DNA of 64,000 nt, taken from contig JAFFJZ010000009.1 of the NCBI GenBank assembly GCA_018340375.1, positions 496,001-560,000 on the forward strand. The letters are read 5' to 3'. The notes beneath the pieces were generated by a model. The model saw only the letters and a list, made by a program, of their open reading frames with translations. It did no database searches and was not told where the DNA came from. Within the stretch, counting starts at the first letter, position 1. Every line of letters begins with the position of its first letter. The position numbers and the translations under genes are program-made. This document shows positions 11,834-23,851 of this stretch, piece by piece. The stretch is from Gonatopus flavifemur (taxonomy: Eukaryota > Arthropoda > Insecta > Hymenoptera > Dryinidae).

Positions 11834-12160
11834 TCACGTTGTGATTAAGACAATACTTAGAATTGCTAGTAGTAGAACGTCACCACCGTAGAGTTTGTTA
11901 GAAACGCTATTGCTGTTACCACCGCTTCGATATAGATCACCGGCACTGAGCCTCTGGTTGTTGACGTACGCCATGAGAACCCTTTTCTCCGTTTCATAGG
12001 TTCGTGTACCGACTTCGGTTACGCACTTGATGTTTACCAATCCTCCACCGCCTTCGAAATGCCGTGGTTCCGCTTCAAGGTGCAATCCTAGACTGTTGGG
12101 AATTCCTGCAGAGCTGATTGAGGGCAGAGGGGGTCGTTGAATCGTGTTTTCTGGGGGTAC
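11834..12160 (-). CDS. Terminal exon of a beaten-path-like Ig-domain protein
   Basis: This is probably the last coding exon of a Beat family protein, a cell-surface or GPI-linked immunoglobulin-domain protein of insect axon guidance. After a plausible acceptor (pyrimidine-rich tract, then TTGTTCAAG before 12160) the frame starts in phase 0 with VPPENT. It continues with SLGLHLEAEPRHFEGGGG and the Ig strand NIKCVTEVGT, whose Cys would pair with one in an upstream exon. It ends in the hydrophobic tail VLLLAILSIVLITT just before a TGA, as expected for a GPI-attachment signal. Which paralogue cannot be said. No upstream exon is found in the remaining 51 kb, implying a very long intron. The match is by memory of the family pattern. 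It is the only likely host gene here. Confidence 0.6.
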   Translation of the reverse strand, partial: VPPENTIQRPPLPSISSAGIPNSLGLHLEAEPRHFEGGGGLVNIKCVTEVGTRTYETEKRVLMAYVNNQRLSAGDLYRSGGNSNSVSNKLYGGDVLLLAILSIVLITT

Positions 12161-12265
12161 CTTGAACAACAGGATAAGAGAATGATTATTCACGTTGAAA
12201 AGAAATTGATTGCTTTAATTACAAAATGAGAATATGATTATAATCAAATGATATGAATTCGTGTG

Positions 12266-12523
12266 CACAGAGAAACCGAAATCATTAATATTTAGTAGAA
12301 TGACTGTCAATTCAGGCAAAAAGCGTATCGCTGAAGATTATTCATAGTGAGTTTCTCAAAAGTTCATAGTGACAATACTAACAGTTGATAATCTTATTGT
12401 TATTTCTGACAGTGAAACTGTCGACTAATGGTAAATTCACTCCAAACAGTTTTCAGCGATGTTCTTTTTCCCTGAATTGACAGTCACTTTTTCTCAATAT
12501 CAATAATTTCGGGTTTCCTGTGT
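12266..12523. mobile_element. Foldback MITE, CACGG-ended subfamily A, copy 2 (decayed)
   Basis: The interior matches the elements at 89-387 and 58953-59248, with ACTGTCAATTCAGGCAAAAA at the left, an inverse GAATTGACAGTC at the right, and a central ACAGTTGATA block. The terminal CACAGAGAAACC / inverse CACAGGAAACC is decayed from CACGGAAAGACC. No coding capacity. Confidence 0.75.
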
Positions 12524-13194
12524 GGGTAGAAAGGATGAGTAATGTTGAAAAATATTTTATAATTCCTCACTGATTCATTGAAAATTCGTTCTGAGTTCTC
12601 CATGTGCTTTCCCATATCGATTCGAATTTTATTCGTGAATTTGAATGTGAGTTTGTAACAAAATGGATGGAGGAATGCATACTTGAAAACTCGAGGATTT
12701 AAGCTGCAATGCACGTAAAATGTTGACATTGATATTGGTGTTTTAGACATCTTAAAGTGAGATATTACCCATCTACGCAGGTTGCAATACAAATACAACT
12801 TTGACACATTAAATATAACAGGCCGTGTAAAAATTTCCTACGTTCGCCAACGGTTGCAATAGAATATAGCTTCCACGGAGAAGAATAGACGTTAATAGGT
12901 ATAAGAAGTATTATACTGGTTAGTATATGAGGAAGAGCATTCAGATTATATCCTCAAGCATCTAGAATATACTCCTCAGATACCAATATTCAATAACTTT
13001 CCATTATTTTATCATATATATACTGATTTTAATCTGTATTCTACTCCTCAGCATATAGGATATTAGGAACGAAGAAATGGTATATAAACCAGATGCTTGT
13101 CCTCAGATGCTTGCCTCAGGCTGGCATTAGGAAACCAATATTGGACCTTGGGATATTTGTATTCAAGATTAATGAATCTTGTAGCATTTTTCCC
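12524..13194. other. No gene; AT-rich spacer
   Basis: Holds a possible decayed CACGG-type terminus near 12876 (CCACGGAGAAGAATAG) without a visible partner, and an ATACTCCTCAG motif repeated near 12965 and 13042. No protein is supported. Confidence 0.35.
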
Positions 13195-14040
13195 ACAAGC
13201 TCCTTGCGTACTCAGTAAAACAACTAAAGTAGGCTGAACAGTTCAGCTGAAAATACGGGAAAAATGAAATTGGGCCTTGAAATGACCTTTTTCAAGGGCA
13301 AGGACGCGTCCAGGATTTCTTCCACCATTTTTTTGATACTCGACAGACAAAAAAACGTGGGCATTCACGGTTTGAACTCAAAATACGGAAAAAAAAGGAA
13401 TTGGACCTTGAAATTACCTTGACATGACCTGCTTCGAGGTCAAAGATGCATCCAGGATTCTTTCACTATTTTTGACGTACTCAGCACACCAAAAAACGTA
13501 GGCCTACATAGCTTGAGCTCAAAATACGGGAAACGAATCAAATTCGACCTTGGAATGACCTGTTTCAAGAGCAAGGACGCGTCCAGGATTCCTCAAACTA
13601 TTTTTCTCATACTCAGCACATCGAAAAACGTAGACATAGACAGTTTGAGCTCAAAATACGGGAAAAAAAGAAATTGTACCTTGAGATGACCTTGAAATAA
13701 ACTTTTCCAAGGTCAAGGACGCATCCAGGATTCCTTCCACCATCTTTCTTCGTACTCAGCACACCAAAAAACGTAGGCATGCACAGTTCGAACTCAAAAT
13801 AGGGACAAAAAGAAACCGGACCTTGAATTGACCGTGTTGTAGGTCAAGGACGTATCCAGGATTTTTTTCACCATTTTGTCTGTACTCAGCATATCAAAAA
13901 ACGTAGGCATACACAGTTTGCACTCCAAAAACGGGAAAAAAAAATTCGGACCTTGAAATGACCTGTTTCAAGGTTAAGGACGCGTCCACGACTTTTTTCA
14001 GTATTCTTTCCGATCTCAGCACAAAATTTCACTCCTAAAC
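13195..14040. repeat. Tandem array, 130-143-bp unit
   Basis: About six or seven units are present. The motif CTCAAAATACGGGAAAAA followed by GACCTTGAAATGACC begins near 13244, 13373, 13514, 13646, 13789 and 13919. Each unit also carries TCAAGG.CAAGGACGCGTCC, CATTTTT and a CTCAGCACA.CAAAAAACGTAG block. Units are diverged from one another, so this is an old satellite-like array. It abuts the left edge of the nested cluster. Confidence 0.85.
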
Positions 14041-14098
14041 AACGAAAGACATATTGCTCCCCCGGGTAGTCCCTTTTGGGACCAGTCCCATCCTCTCA

Positions 14099-14688
14099 AG
14101 GTTAAGAATGAGAATCTGTCAAAGTGACAAAATGGATATTCATTATGAGTCATATTTGGGCGGCTATGTGCGTGAAAATAGAGAGGAATGAAGATACAGC
14201 TATTTATTGAAGGATAGAGTGATTGGAGAGTATGGAGATGACGGAATATTATAAGATTCAGAAAAATTAGTGGAATTTCAATGGAACCACTTCACAACTG
14301 ATCTCATTGATAGTTTTTACTGCATATACAAAATGTAAGGAAAAAGAGGACACGTATTCAATTTCCATTTTTTTGTGTGTCGAGTCACATAAATTAGTAC
14401 TGAAAATTTACAAATGAAATCTTTGAAATTTTTGAAGCAACATATCAATTCTAGTATATTGCACTTCTTATTATAAGGGCCATTGCCTTGATTCATCAAC
14501 CGAAGTGATCTACAATATTTCACTTTCATTGGACGCACTCAAGTAATTTGAAGATTTATTGCATTCGTATCTGTCTACCGGAATAATTCAACATTCGTCT
14601 TGCGCGAGTGCTTTTGAATTTCACGATTGAACTAACCTTCTTTGTTTACTGATTTATGAGAAAAATATTGGGTCTGCCGTCTACTTGA
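14099..14688. mobile_element. Left arm (outer part) of an inverted ~870-bp repeat pair
   Basis: This segment is the reverse complement of about 44264-44865, with clear base-by-base similarity over its whole length (for example AACTGAT, TTGGAGAGTATG, GAAATCTTTGAAATTTTTGAAG). It begins AGGTTAAGAATGAGAATC, and the partner ends in the inverse. The left arm continues at 21593-21860 and 25604-25614 once two insertions are removed. It is probably a foldback-type element, and it is the oldest layer of the 31-kb nest. No ORF. Confidence 0.8.
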
Positions 14689-14921
14689 ACCCGTAAAGGC
14701 CCATGGAGGAACCATCGTGGATATAAAAACGTGGATACGAGGATGACAGCATCTGATTGAAAGATTATTTTCCCTGGAGTAAGATTATTTTTTCCAATTA
14801 TTCAAACAATTACGTCAAAAAAATCCAGATGAGGCATAACCGACATCGCCATTCGATTCTACGCAAGAATTCATATAAGATCTATGAACGCAGAGATTTT
14901 TTTCCTGACTATATTCATTTG

Positions 14922-17889
14922 CCTCCCCGTGGATGATTGCGGATCTTCCAGGGGGATATTCATGATACCTGTCCTTGATATCCTTTTTATCCATCCGTAG
15001 TAGTATCTGCTTCCTTTACGTGGTGGAGAGGATAAGTATCTCAGAGTTGGATCTTTTTTCTGAGTGGAATGGACAACTGAAGAGAAAGAATACAAACTGA
15101 GAGAAACAAAATCATCCTAATGCCAGAAACATCGGCGAAAACGGAAGGAAAGCAAGGGGAAACTATCTTCCTTGACATGTTCCAATACTTCCCGAGGGAA
15201 TGAAACCTTTCCCTAACCTGGAATATTATGTAACAGAAACAAACGAACAAATTAATGAATACATGATGGCGCTCCCTCGGGTAAAATATTCTGGAGGTGA
15301 ACTAGTCTCCCGTTCGGATCTCCGGGGGGAGGCTGCTCAAGGAAGCTTCATCAGCAAAGAACGAAAACCGAAGAATAGGATAGGGAAAAGAAATAACATT
15401 CTTCGAGTCGGAGCGTGGAATGTTAGATCACTGAGGCAAGCAGGAAAATTAGAAAATTTGGAATGAGAAATGAATAGGTCGAATATAGACGTGATGGGGA
15501 TTAGCGGAATTAGATGGTCACAAGAGGGTGATTTCTGGAGTGGGGATTATGGAATGATTCATACAGGATCAAAGCACGGTCAAGCAGGTGTAGGAATTGT
15601 AATGCACAAAAGAGTAGGAAATAGAATAGAAAATTATTTGCAACATAATGAACGTGTGATGATGGTTAGAATCAGGACGAAACCGGTAGACACAGTCATA
15701 GTCCAAGTATACATGCCCACATCCGCATATTCGGAGGAAGATATTGGAAAAACGTACGAAGAAATAGAAGAAGTGACAGAATATGTGGAGGGAGGAGAGA
15801 ATTTGATAGTGATGGGAGATTGGAATGCGGTAGTAGGACAAGGAAAAGGGCACAACATAATAGGAGATTTCGCGTTAGGGGGGAGGAGCGATAGAGGACA
15901 ACCTCTAGCCGAATTTTGTTAAAATCATACGATGGTTATCACAAACACTTTATTTGGGAATCATCCAAGGAGAATCTACACTTGGAAAATGCCAGGAGAT
16001 ACAGCAAGATACCAAATTGATTACATATTAGTGGAACAAAGATTTAGAAACCAAGTGAAAAACTGTAAAACTTATCCCAGTGCAGATATAGATAGTGATC
16101 ATAATATGTTGATGATGAAATGTTCTCTGGAATTCAAATCTCTGAAGAAGAGGAAAATGCAGAGAAGATGGAATTTGAAGAACCTCAAGCAAGAACAAAC
16201 ACATGAGGAATCCAATAAAATGTTGGGTGAAGAATTGGGAGATCAAAAAGAGAAAGACTTGGGAATAGAGAGGAGATGGACAAAGATGGAGGGGAATATG
16301 AGAGAATGTGCGGATAAGATTTTGAAGAATAATGAAGTAGAACCTGAAAACCCATGGATAACGGGAGACATTTTAGAATTGATGAATGAAAGGAGAAAAT
16401 ACAAGAATAATGATAGCCAAGAAGGTCAGCAACGATACAAATCATTGAGAAATAAAATAATAAGAGAGTCAAGGAAAGCAAGAGAACAGTGGTTAGAAGA
16501 GGAATGTCAGGGAATAGAAATAAGATTGTATTCAAAAGCACCCAGTGAAGGGACTCGTGACGCACTGTTTGAATTGATTAGAGATATGTACGAAAGAGAA
16601 GTACCGGAAGATTTCCAAAAGAATAAAATTGTCGCTATCCCGAAAAAACAAGGGGCAGACAAATGCGAGAACTACAGAACGATGAGTTTAACTTCACGTG
16701 CTTCGAAAATACTGACCAAAATTATATTCAGGAGGATGGAAAATAAAATAGACAGAAATAATAGAGAAAAGGATAGCGCTGAAGGAATCTGTGTACATAG
16801 GTTCTGTAGATATACGAAAGGCTCCCGATAATGTGAACTGGGAGAAGATGTTTGCGATCCTGAAGGTGGGAATAAATTTTGAAGATAGAACAATAATATA
16901 CGAATTATATAAGAATCAAAGTGCAATAATAGACATAGAGGGTCAGGAAGGGGAAGCATAAATAAGAAGAGGGGTGAGACAAGGATGCTCCTTATCGCCA
17001 CTGATTTTCAATTCATATATGGAAGAAGCAATGAACGAAGTGAAGGAGGAAATTGAATCGAAATTACAGATTCAGGGAGAAAATATAAGTATGTTGAGAT
17101 TCGCGGATGACATAGCTATATTGGCCACGAGTAGTACTGAGTTAGAAAATATTCTCAACACTATGAGAGCGATATTATTGGAAAACTATTGTATGAACAT
17201 GAATAAAGACAAAACAAAATTCATGATGTGTACAGCAGCGAAAACAGCTAGAAGAACGAAAATCAAAATAGATACCGAGACAATTGAACAGGTAAAAGAA
17301 TTCAAATATCTAGAAAGCATAATTACAGAAAACGGCAAAAGCGAAAGAGATATAAGAGTAAGAAGAGCACAAGGGAAACAGGCTTTCAACCAAAAGAAAC
17401 AGTTATTATGCTCAAAAAATATAAGCTTGGAAGTAAGGAAGAAATTCTTGAAAAGTTATGTTTGGAGCCCAGCATTATATGGTTGCGAAAATTGGACAAT
17501 GGGGAAAACTGATCAACGAAGACTTGAAGCTTTCGAAATGTGGTGTTATAGGAGGATGCTCAGAATAAAATGGATAGACAAAGTCAAAAATGAAGAAGTA
17601 CTCGAGCAGATAAATGAAGAAAGAAATCTTTTGGAACACATCGTGAAAAGGAGGAGCAATCTTATAGGACACACATTACGGCATGAGAGTTTATTGAAAA
17701 CAATATTGGGAGAGGAAAAGAATGGGAAAACTGGTAAAGGTAGATCTAGAGCAAGTTATATGAAGCAAATCGTATAAGACAAGGGATGTAGTAGGTATGT
17801 AGAAATTAAACGTTTGGCGGATAATAGACAGGGGTGGAGGGTTTCATCAAACCAGTCGTAAGACTGATTACTTCATGATGATGATGATG
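14922..17889 (+). mobile_element. RTE-like non-LTR retrotransposon with 11-bp duplication
   Basis: A 2.97-kb LINE lies between direct copies of ATATTCATTTG (14911-14921 and 17890-17900), and the flanking piggyBac arm is continuous once it is removed. It ends in a short (ATG)n tail, as is common in RTE-type LINEs. The single ORF encodes an apurinic-type endonuclease followed by reverse transcriptase. The element is close to full length for the type but is defective. Confidence 0.9.
15200..17861 (+). pseudogene. LINE endonuclease-reverse transcriptase, broken
   Basis: The frame opens near 15200. The endonuclease shows VGAWNVRSL, the GDWNAVVG motif and SDHN near 16100, covering the usual exonuclease-endonuclease-phosphatase fold. 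In-frame stops occur at 15464 and 15920. The reverse-transcriptase part is shortened: fingers and palm sequence before RTMSLTSRASKI is partly deleted and a frameshift follows near 16800. The palm then resumes with RRGVRQGCSLSPLIFNSYME and the catalytic FADDIAIL, after a stop at about 16959. The C-terminal tail has the typical YGCENWTMGK and AFEMWCYRRMLRIKW, a stop at 17775, and then the last residues to 17861. Such proteins nick target DNA and copy their own RNA; this copy cannot. Confidence 0.9.
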
Positions 17890-18117
17890 ATATTCATTTG
17901 GAAAAATTAAATAAATAATTTCGAGACAAATTTTCTTCGCGCCATATTTATTAAAAAAAATTGAATAAATGATTTCGAGTCAGGCAACACCCGTTCAGGA
18001 CCATGGCGAGATCATCGTGGATGAAAAGAACGTGGATACGGGGATGACAGTTTCTGATTGAAAGATCATTTTCCATAGAGGGAAATTTTGTTCTCCAATT
18101 GTTCAAACTATCAATCC

Positions 18118-18950
18118 TTATAAGTAGTTCTTACTACTATTGCAAATGTGCAGTTTCCACTGCTATTCTACATCAGCAGTTCTCACTGCTATCTCACATC
18201 AGTAGTTCTCACTACTATTGCACATCAGCAGTTTTCACCACTATCCCAAATCAGTAGTTTTCACTACTATCCAACATCAGCAAATTTCACTGCTGTTTCA
18301 CACCAGTGGTTTACACTACTATCTCAGATCGGCAGTTCTCACTACTATTGCAAATCAGCAGTTTTCACTGCTATCCCACATCAGCAGTTCTCACTGCTAT
18401 CTCACATCAGTAGTTCTCCCTACTATTGCAAATCAGCAGTTTTCACTGCTGTACCACACCAGTAGTTTCCCCTGCTATCTCAGATCAGTGGTTCTCACTA
18501 CCATCGCAAATCAGCAGTTTTTACTGTTATCCCACATCAGCAGTTCTTACTGCTATCTCACATCAGTAGTTCTCACTACACGGAAAAAATTGATGATCCA
18601 AATTTTCGTTGACTAGTATGTCACTTTTGGACGAGGCACAAATCCGAGAAGAATTCATACACTGGATTCTAATAATTCGTTGACTTTGTCCATGATTTTA
18701 TCGATGGAATTCACTTTTCATTTTCATTGTCGAAATAATGGAAAGAGTCAACGAATTATTAAAATCCAGTGTACGAATTCTTCTGGAATTTGTGCTCCGT
18801 CCCAAAGTGACATACTAGTCCACGAAAATTTGGGTCACTAATTTTTTCCGTGTACTATTGCACATCAGCAATTTTCACTGCTATTGCACCTCAGTGGTTT
18901 TTACTACTTTTTCTGATCAAAAGTTCACACTGTCATTCCTTTCAAGTAGT
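18118..18950. repeat. 26-bp tandem array inside piggyBac
   Basis: More than twenty units of 26 bp, alternating CAGCAGTTCTCACTGCTAT and CAGTAGTTCTCACTACTAT types, run from about 18118 to 18578 and resume at 18853 after a MITE. Each unit contains a short internal inverted repeat (AGCAGT..ACTGCT). The array lies between the left terminal repeat and the transposase gene. Open frames across it are by-products. Confidence 0.9.
18579..18852. mobile_element. Foldback MITE, CACGG-ended subfamily C
   Basis: A 274-bp element begins CACGGAAAAAATTGATGATCC and ends with the inverse, flanked by TA (18577-18578, 18853-18854). Removing the element and one TA restores an exact array unit (CTCACTACTATTGC), so the 2-bp duplication is demonstrated within the window. 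The arms share inverted GTGACATACTAGTC and GAATTCTTC blocks. Confidence 0.92.
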
Positions 18951-19075
18951 TTCCACTACTAACCAGTCTCAATCATTCAATTCCTGGCTTTGACTTTCGA
19001 TAATTCTCTTATTATTATCGTTTTCCACGGTTTGTTGATCTTTTGGTCCTCCTTCGCTTCAAGTAGCCCTCTATC

Positions 19076-20791
19076 ATGCCAAGAACTAGAAGATCAACTA
19101 TGACAGTGGCTGATCTTCTCGACAGTGTTGAAAACACTGACGATGCTGATGACAATGTTATCAATCGTATTGATATCGCATTCATTCTAGAAACTGACTA
19201 TGACACAGATTCAGGTTCTGATTCTGAAATGGAACCTGGAGTAGGCCCGGATACAGTTCTCCCTCAAGGTTCTTATGAACGAGTGAAAAGTTCATACACT
19301 GATGCGCAAAAGCTCTTAGAACCAAATCATACTCTCAACTGAAGAAATGGTGATTACAAACATATAGAACAACCGGAATTGGACCAGAGTTTGAGCAAAG
19401 ATTCGTTGGTGAATATAGGACGAATGAATGCTCGCGAATTATTTGAAGTTTTCCTTTCTGAAGAAATCAAATGTCAGCATCGAAAGCATCATCAGAAAAT
19501 GATATCGATATATCGGAAGATTTATTCGATAAATTTATTGGAATCATTATTCTCTCTTCATCCAATTCGAGGAAGTCTCAACGGGACTATTGGTCTTCGG
19601 AATCAATTCGAGGATACCAAATTGTCGAAAACACAATGTCCCGGAATCAATTCACCACTATAAAAAAGAACATCAAGTTCTATAAAAATAACGAAAAGAA
19701 TGTAAAAGATAAAGTTTGGAAAGTTGGGAATATTTATGATTTCTTCGGGCAAGTTCTTGTGTGTTTTGGGTGGTTCAGCCACAACTCATCGATAGATGAA
19801 ATCATGGTGAAGTATTTTGGGCGTTTCGGCATAAAGCAATGCATAAGAAATGAGCCTGTAAGGTTCGACATTAAACTATGGGCAGTTTGTTCACGTGAAG
19901 GCTCTATCCTTGACGTAGATATTTATGCTGGAAAAGCGGGTAACGAGAATGGAACGTTCCTGAATTGCATTGGACTAGGTTCGAGAGTTGTGATGAAAAT
20001 GCTTAAGGGACTATTGAACACGGTGCCGTTGGAAAACCTAAGGAATTACAATTTGTACTTGGACAATTCTTTCACTTCGCCTGATCTCCTGGTACACCTG
20101 GGGAGAATTGGACCATGTACCATAGGAACGGTGAGACATAATCGTGTTCAAGCTGAGGTTGTTCTACCAAGAAAGTGTGAAAGAGGAACATGTGTCAATC
20201 TACATGGAGAAATGTCACATGTAAATTATATTACTGTGATGGACAGTGAGCCAGTCTCCGTACTTTCAGACTGCTATGGAAATGAGCCAAAAGTTCAGAT
20301 GAGTAGATTTGTAAACAAAGTGGAACAATGTATAGTTTCCCTAAGCCTTCTCAAAATACGATGAAAACATGGGAGGAGTAGACTTGCACGACCAACATTG
20401 CAATGATCTCCTTCCAGCTATTCGTGGGAAGAAATGGACTTGGTGTCTCTTTGTGAGACTAATTCGAGGATCTTTGACCAATGCTACAGTCCTTTATAAT
20501 CTGGCAAATCCTGATACCAAAAAGGGATCCAAAGATATTGCACAAGGAGTGTGTGAATATTATTTCTCTGGAGTGACATGGAGGTGGCACTCTGGTCAAC
20601 GTACACGTTCCACTGAAACAGCAGATTCAGAACACTCACTGACAATTGGTGTGGATAAGCACTGTAATTTTGAATCTACTCCAGACGCGAAGTGTCAAAA
20701 ACGGACAAAAAATTATTGCAAAAAATGTGGGTTTTACTTTTGCTCATCACATGCACAAATTCATTACTCGACTTCTGAAGCTGGGAACTAA
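19076..20791 (+). pseudogene. piggyBac transposase, broken
   Basis: An acidic N-terminal region (DTDSGSDSEME) is followed by a stop at 19340 and then a frame change near 19475. The DDE core shows SIDEIMVKYFGRFG (first Asp), NLYLDNSFTSPDLL (second Asp) and, after another one-base frame change near 20360, NMGGVDLHDQ (third Asp). The end has the cysteine-rich CQKRTKNYCKKCGFYFCSSH segment expected of the C-terminal zinc-binding domain. All three catalytic Asp are still readable, but one stop and two frameshifts make it inactive. It sits centrally in the 14689-21588 element, which it presumably once mobilised. Confidence 0.93.
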
Positions 20792-20989
20792 TCATCTCAA
20801 GTTGCTGTCGACACCTTGACCATTGTATGATCAGTCTGGTATTTTTCCTGTGGAATCGGGCGCTAAAGATTCTTCCGTATCTAGAGTTGATCATGTAATT
20901 GTTTGTACAATCAGCAAAAAATTTCTTCTCCACGGAAAATAAAATTCCGATCAGAAGCTGTGAGGACCGTATTGAATTCATTGTTATCT

Positions 20990-21588
20990 ACAATCATTTC
21001 TTGATAGTTCTCAACGGGGACTGTGGCAAGTTGTGGGGAAAGTTGTTTATTTGATTCTTTCAAATGAATATAATGGGGAAAAAATGTCTGCGTACATAGA
21101 TTTTATGTAATTTCTTGCGTAGACTCAAACTGCGGTGTTGGTTTTCCCCTCATCTGGATTTTTTGACGTGATTGTTCGAACAAAAATTGTTTGAACGATT
21201 GGAAAAAAAAGTTTCCTCTATGGAAAATAATCTTTCAATCAGATACTGTCATCCCCGTATCCACGTTTTTTTCATCCATGATGGTTTCGCCATGGTCCTG
21301 AACGGGTGTTGTCTGATTCGGAATTATTTATCTAATTTTTCCAAATAAATATAGTGAGAAGAGAAATTTCTGCTCACATAGATGTGATATGATTTCTCGC
21401 GCAGAATCAAATGGCGGTATTGGTTTTGCCTCATATGGGTTTTTTGACGTAATTGTTTGAACAAAAATTGTTGAAACAATTGGAAAAAATAATCTTACTC
21501 CATGGAGAATAATCTTCCAATCAGATGCTGTCATCCCCGTATCCACTTTTTTTTTATCCACGATGGTTCCGCCATGGGCCTCAATGGG
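20990..21588. repeat. Right compound terminal repeat of the piggyBac element
   Basis: Two tandem units, each the reverse complement of the left-arm units, carry CTGTCATCCCCGTATCCAC near 21247 and 21527 and ATGGTTTCGCCATGG / ATGGTTCCGCCATGG. They end at the TTGA duplication. Confidence 0.8.
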
Positions 21589-23504
21589 TTGAGCACATTG
21601 TACTACATTGATCACCTGGAGGTTGGAGGAAGGGCGTAAGAGCAGCCGATATCAAGCACCCTGACAGAGACCTGCTTTTTCTGCCATTACATGCCTGATC
21701 AAGGCTTGACCAGGTGGCCTGGTGCAGCCCTCGTTTTCCGGCGTGTCAGCTTAATTTTATTTGTGATCGGAATTTTATGCCTGATTTGTTGAAAATGTAA
21801 AGATCAATTTGTTCGCACTGAATTACACATCTAATTCAGTATAGTTCGTATATTAATATACAGGGTGGTCCATCTGAAGTGATAGAGTCAAATATCTCGG
21901 AACTAGTGGAGATGGAAAAAAATTTTCCGGATAAAAAGTTCAGGGTTCCAAGGGGGAAGTATGATGCTGACCTTGAAAAACCTCTCAGAGGTCATTTTGA
22001 AGGTCACTTAGGGGTCAAGATGGTTTTTTTTTTATGGGATCCCCTTTTTTATCATGACATGGGAAAGCTGGTTTCAAACCCTTTACGAAACACTGGTGAT
22101 GGACCCCTTTCCGCTTATTGGGGTGCAAGGTATGGACCGTCGAAGTTATCGATGAACTACTCTCAGCGCTACCCAGGAACAACGACGTGGACGTGGTAGT
22201 TCTTTGTTCCCTCCGGAGTGCTTGATTATTGTGAGTCCCCTTGCCTCTCACATGTTGGGTTGCTCATTATTGTGAGTCCCCTTGCCGCTCACTTGAGGGG
22301 TGCTTGATGCTGTTACAATAATTGCTCGAAGTGACCCCTCTCTGCCTGGATACATAATCTCAGTCCCCGCCGAAAATTTGTTACCGTTTTCAGAAGCAGT
22401 GATTGCGGTATGTTGGCACATACAGTGCGGATGCGATCGATCATGTCCTCCCTCGTTGTTGGTTGGGCCTTGAATACTCCGTCTTTCAGAAATCTCCGCA
22501 AGGAAGAGGCGGGAGATGTCAAGTCAGGTGAGCGTGGAGGCCACGCAACTTGCCCACCTCGTCCAATCCGCCTTCCCGGGGAATGATGATCAAGGTATTT
22601 TCTCACGATCAATGCGTAATGGGGTAACGGTCCACCTAGTTGTACGCACATCTTCTGCCTTGTTTTCAAATCCAGATCCTCAAGCAAGTCTGGTAAATGA
22701 TCCGCCAGAAATTCAAGAGACAACGGGCCGTTCAAAGTGCCGTTGAAAAAATGTGGACCGACTAAATAGCCATTAACGATCCCGCACCACACATTTACGC
22801 TCAAACGATGTTGGTTGTCGATTGCTCAATACCAATGCGGATTAACATCCGACCAGTATTGAGAGTTGTGTCTATTCAAATGCCCAGCGCTCTGGAAAGA
22901 TCCTCCGTCGGAGAACAGTACGTAGTCGAAGAATTGAGGATCGTCACCCAGCCTTGCTCGTGCCCAGTTGCAGAATCTAATTCGAAGTCTCATGTCGTTT
23001 GGAGTGAGAGCTTGACCCAGACAGCACCACCACTTCACAAAGAATTCTTGAAAAAAACATTTAGAACACCTCAGTTTTTGGGAAAATTCATTTTGTATCC
23101 CCAGAATCATCCAAATGATTTCTATGAGACATCAACATGTACACCCGTTGTACGACTCAACATGAAAACATATGGAAGGTCAAAAAGAATACCTAGTCCA
23201 CCCAAAAGAACTCATATTGAACGCCATCAGGGATACATTCTGAGCACATAACGTATTCAGTTTTGAATACAATTCACGTGCATAATGATATCGGTTTTGA
23301 ATCCATTTTGCGTGCATAATGGTATCAGTTTTCAATGCTCATTAAATGAACAAATGAATGAATGAAATAGTTACTTTGATATTTGAAAAAAGCAGACTCA
23401 ACGGTTTGAAAAACTTTCGCTTCAAAAAATAATGTATACCATTTTTCAAAGGTCAGTTAAGAAAAAAATTCTAATTTAAAATATGTAAATATCATACAAT
23501 GTCT

Positions 23505-23832
23505 TTTTTCAGACTTTTTCCAGAGTTTCTCAGAGGTTTTCAATTTTTTTTCCAGACAAATAGGAACGAAATTGCACTCTGAACAAACTCTAACAAAGCT
23601 CCGAAAAATTTCTAACATTTTTCTCATTATTGAAGTAAAATTTTTTCATTTTCAAACACTTTTTCACATATGATATTTGAATTTAGAATATGAATGTATT
23701 CATGTAATTTTAAAAATTTTCAATAGTCAGAAATTTCTCAGAGTTTTGTCAGAATTCTATCAGAGTGCAATTTCGTTCCTATTTGTCTGAACAACTCTGA
23801 AAACCTCTGAAAAAAGTCTGAAAAAGTTTATA
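23505..23832. repeat. Inverted repeat with TCAGAG-rich arms
   Basis: The left arm (about 23505-23590) and right arm (about 23740-23832) are inverse copies sharing CAGACAAATAGGAACGAAAT and TTGCACTCTGA, with flanking TTTTTCAGA words. The spacer is AT-rich. Likely a MITE; no clean target duplication was identified. Confidence 0.65.
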
Positions 23833-23851
23833 CAGAATGTTCCAAAAATAT

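Larger units (their letters stand above)
14689..21588 (+). mobile_element. piggyBac element with compound terminal repeats
   Basis: The insertion is bounded by TTGA at 14685-14688 and 21589-21592. The uninterrupted partner repeat has TTAA at the same place (44260-44263), matching piggyBac target preference. The ends are CCCGTAAAGGCCCATGG (left, after an extra A) and inverse CCCATTGAGGCCCATGG. Each arm contains two tandem versions of a ~250-300-bp unit marked by CCATCGTGGAT, ACGTGGATACGGGGATGACA and CTGATTGAAAGAT, at 14690 and 17990 on the left and at about 21300 and 21590 on the right. The interior holds a transposase relic, a 26-bp array, an RTE-like LINE and a MITE. Confidence 0.8.

Noticed and set aside
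15569..17672. Reverse-strand open frames over the RTE-like LINE
   Set aside because: Shadows of the AG-rich coding strand; the plus-strand frame carries the endonuclease and RT motifs.
18148..18616. Two overlapping 105- and 132-codon repeat proteins
   Set aside because: A 26-bp unit is not a multiple of three, so several frames stay open through the array by chance. No start context or conserved product is seen.
18118..18950. CRISPR-like array
   Set aside because: Units are directly tandem with no unique spacers, and the context is a eukaryotic transposon.
22808..23251. 147-codon plus-strand frame at the transposase/CCCA-element junction
   Set aside because: It reads antisense through the transposase and across the insertion boundary, so it cannot be an ancestral gene.
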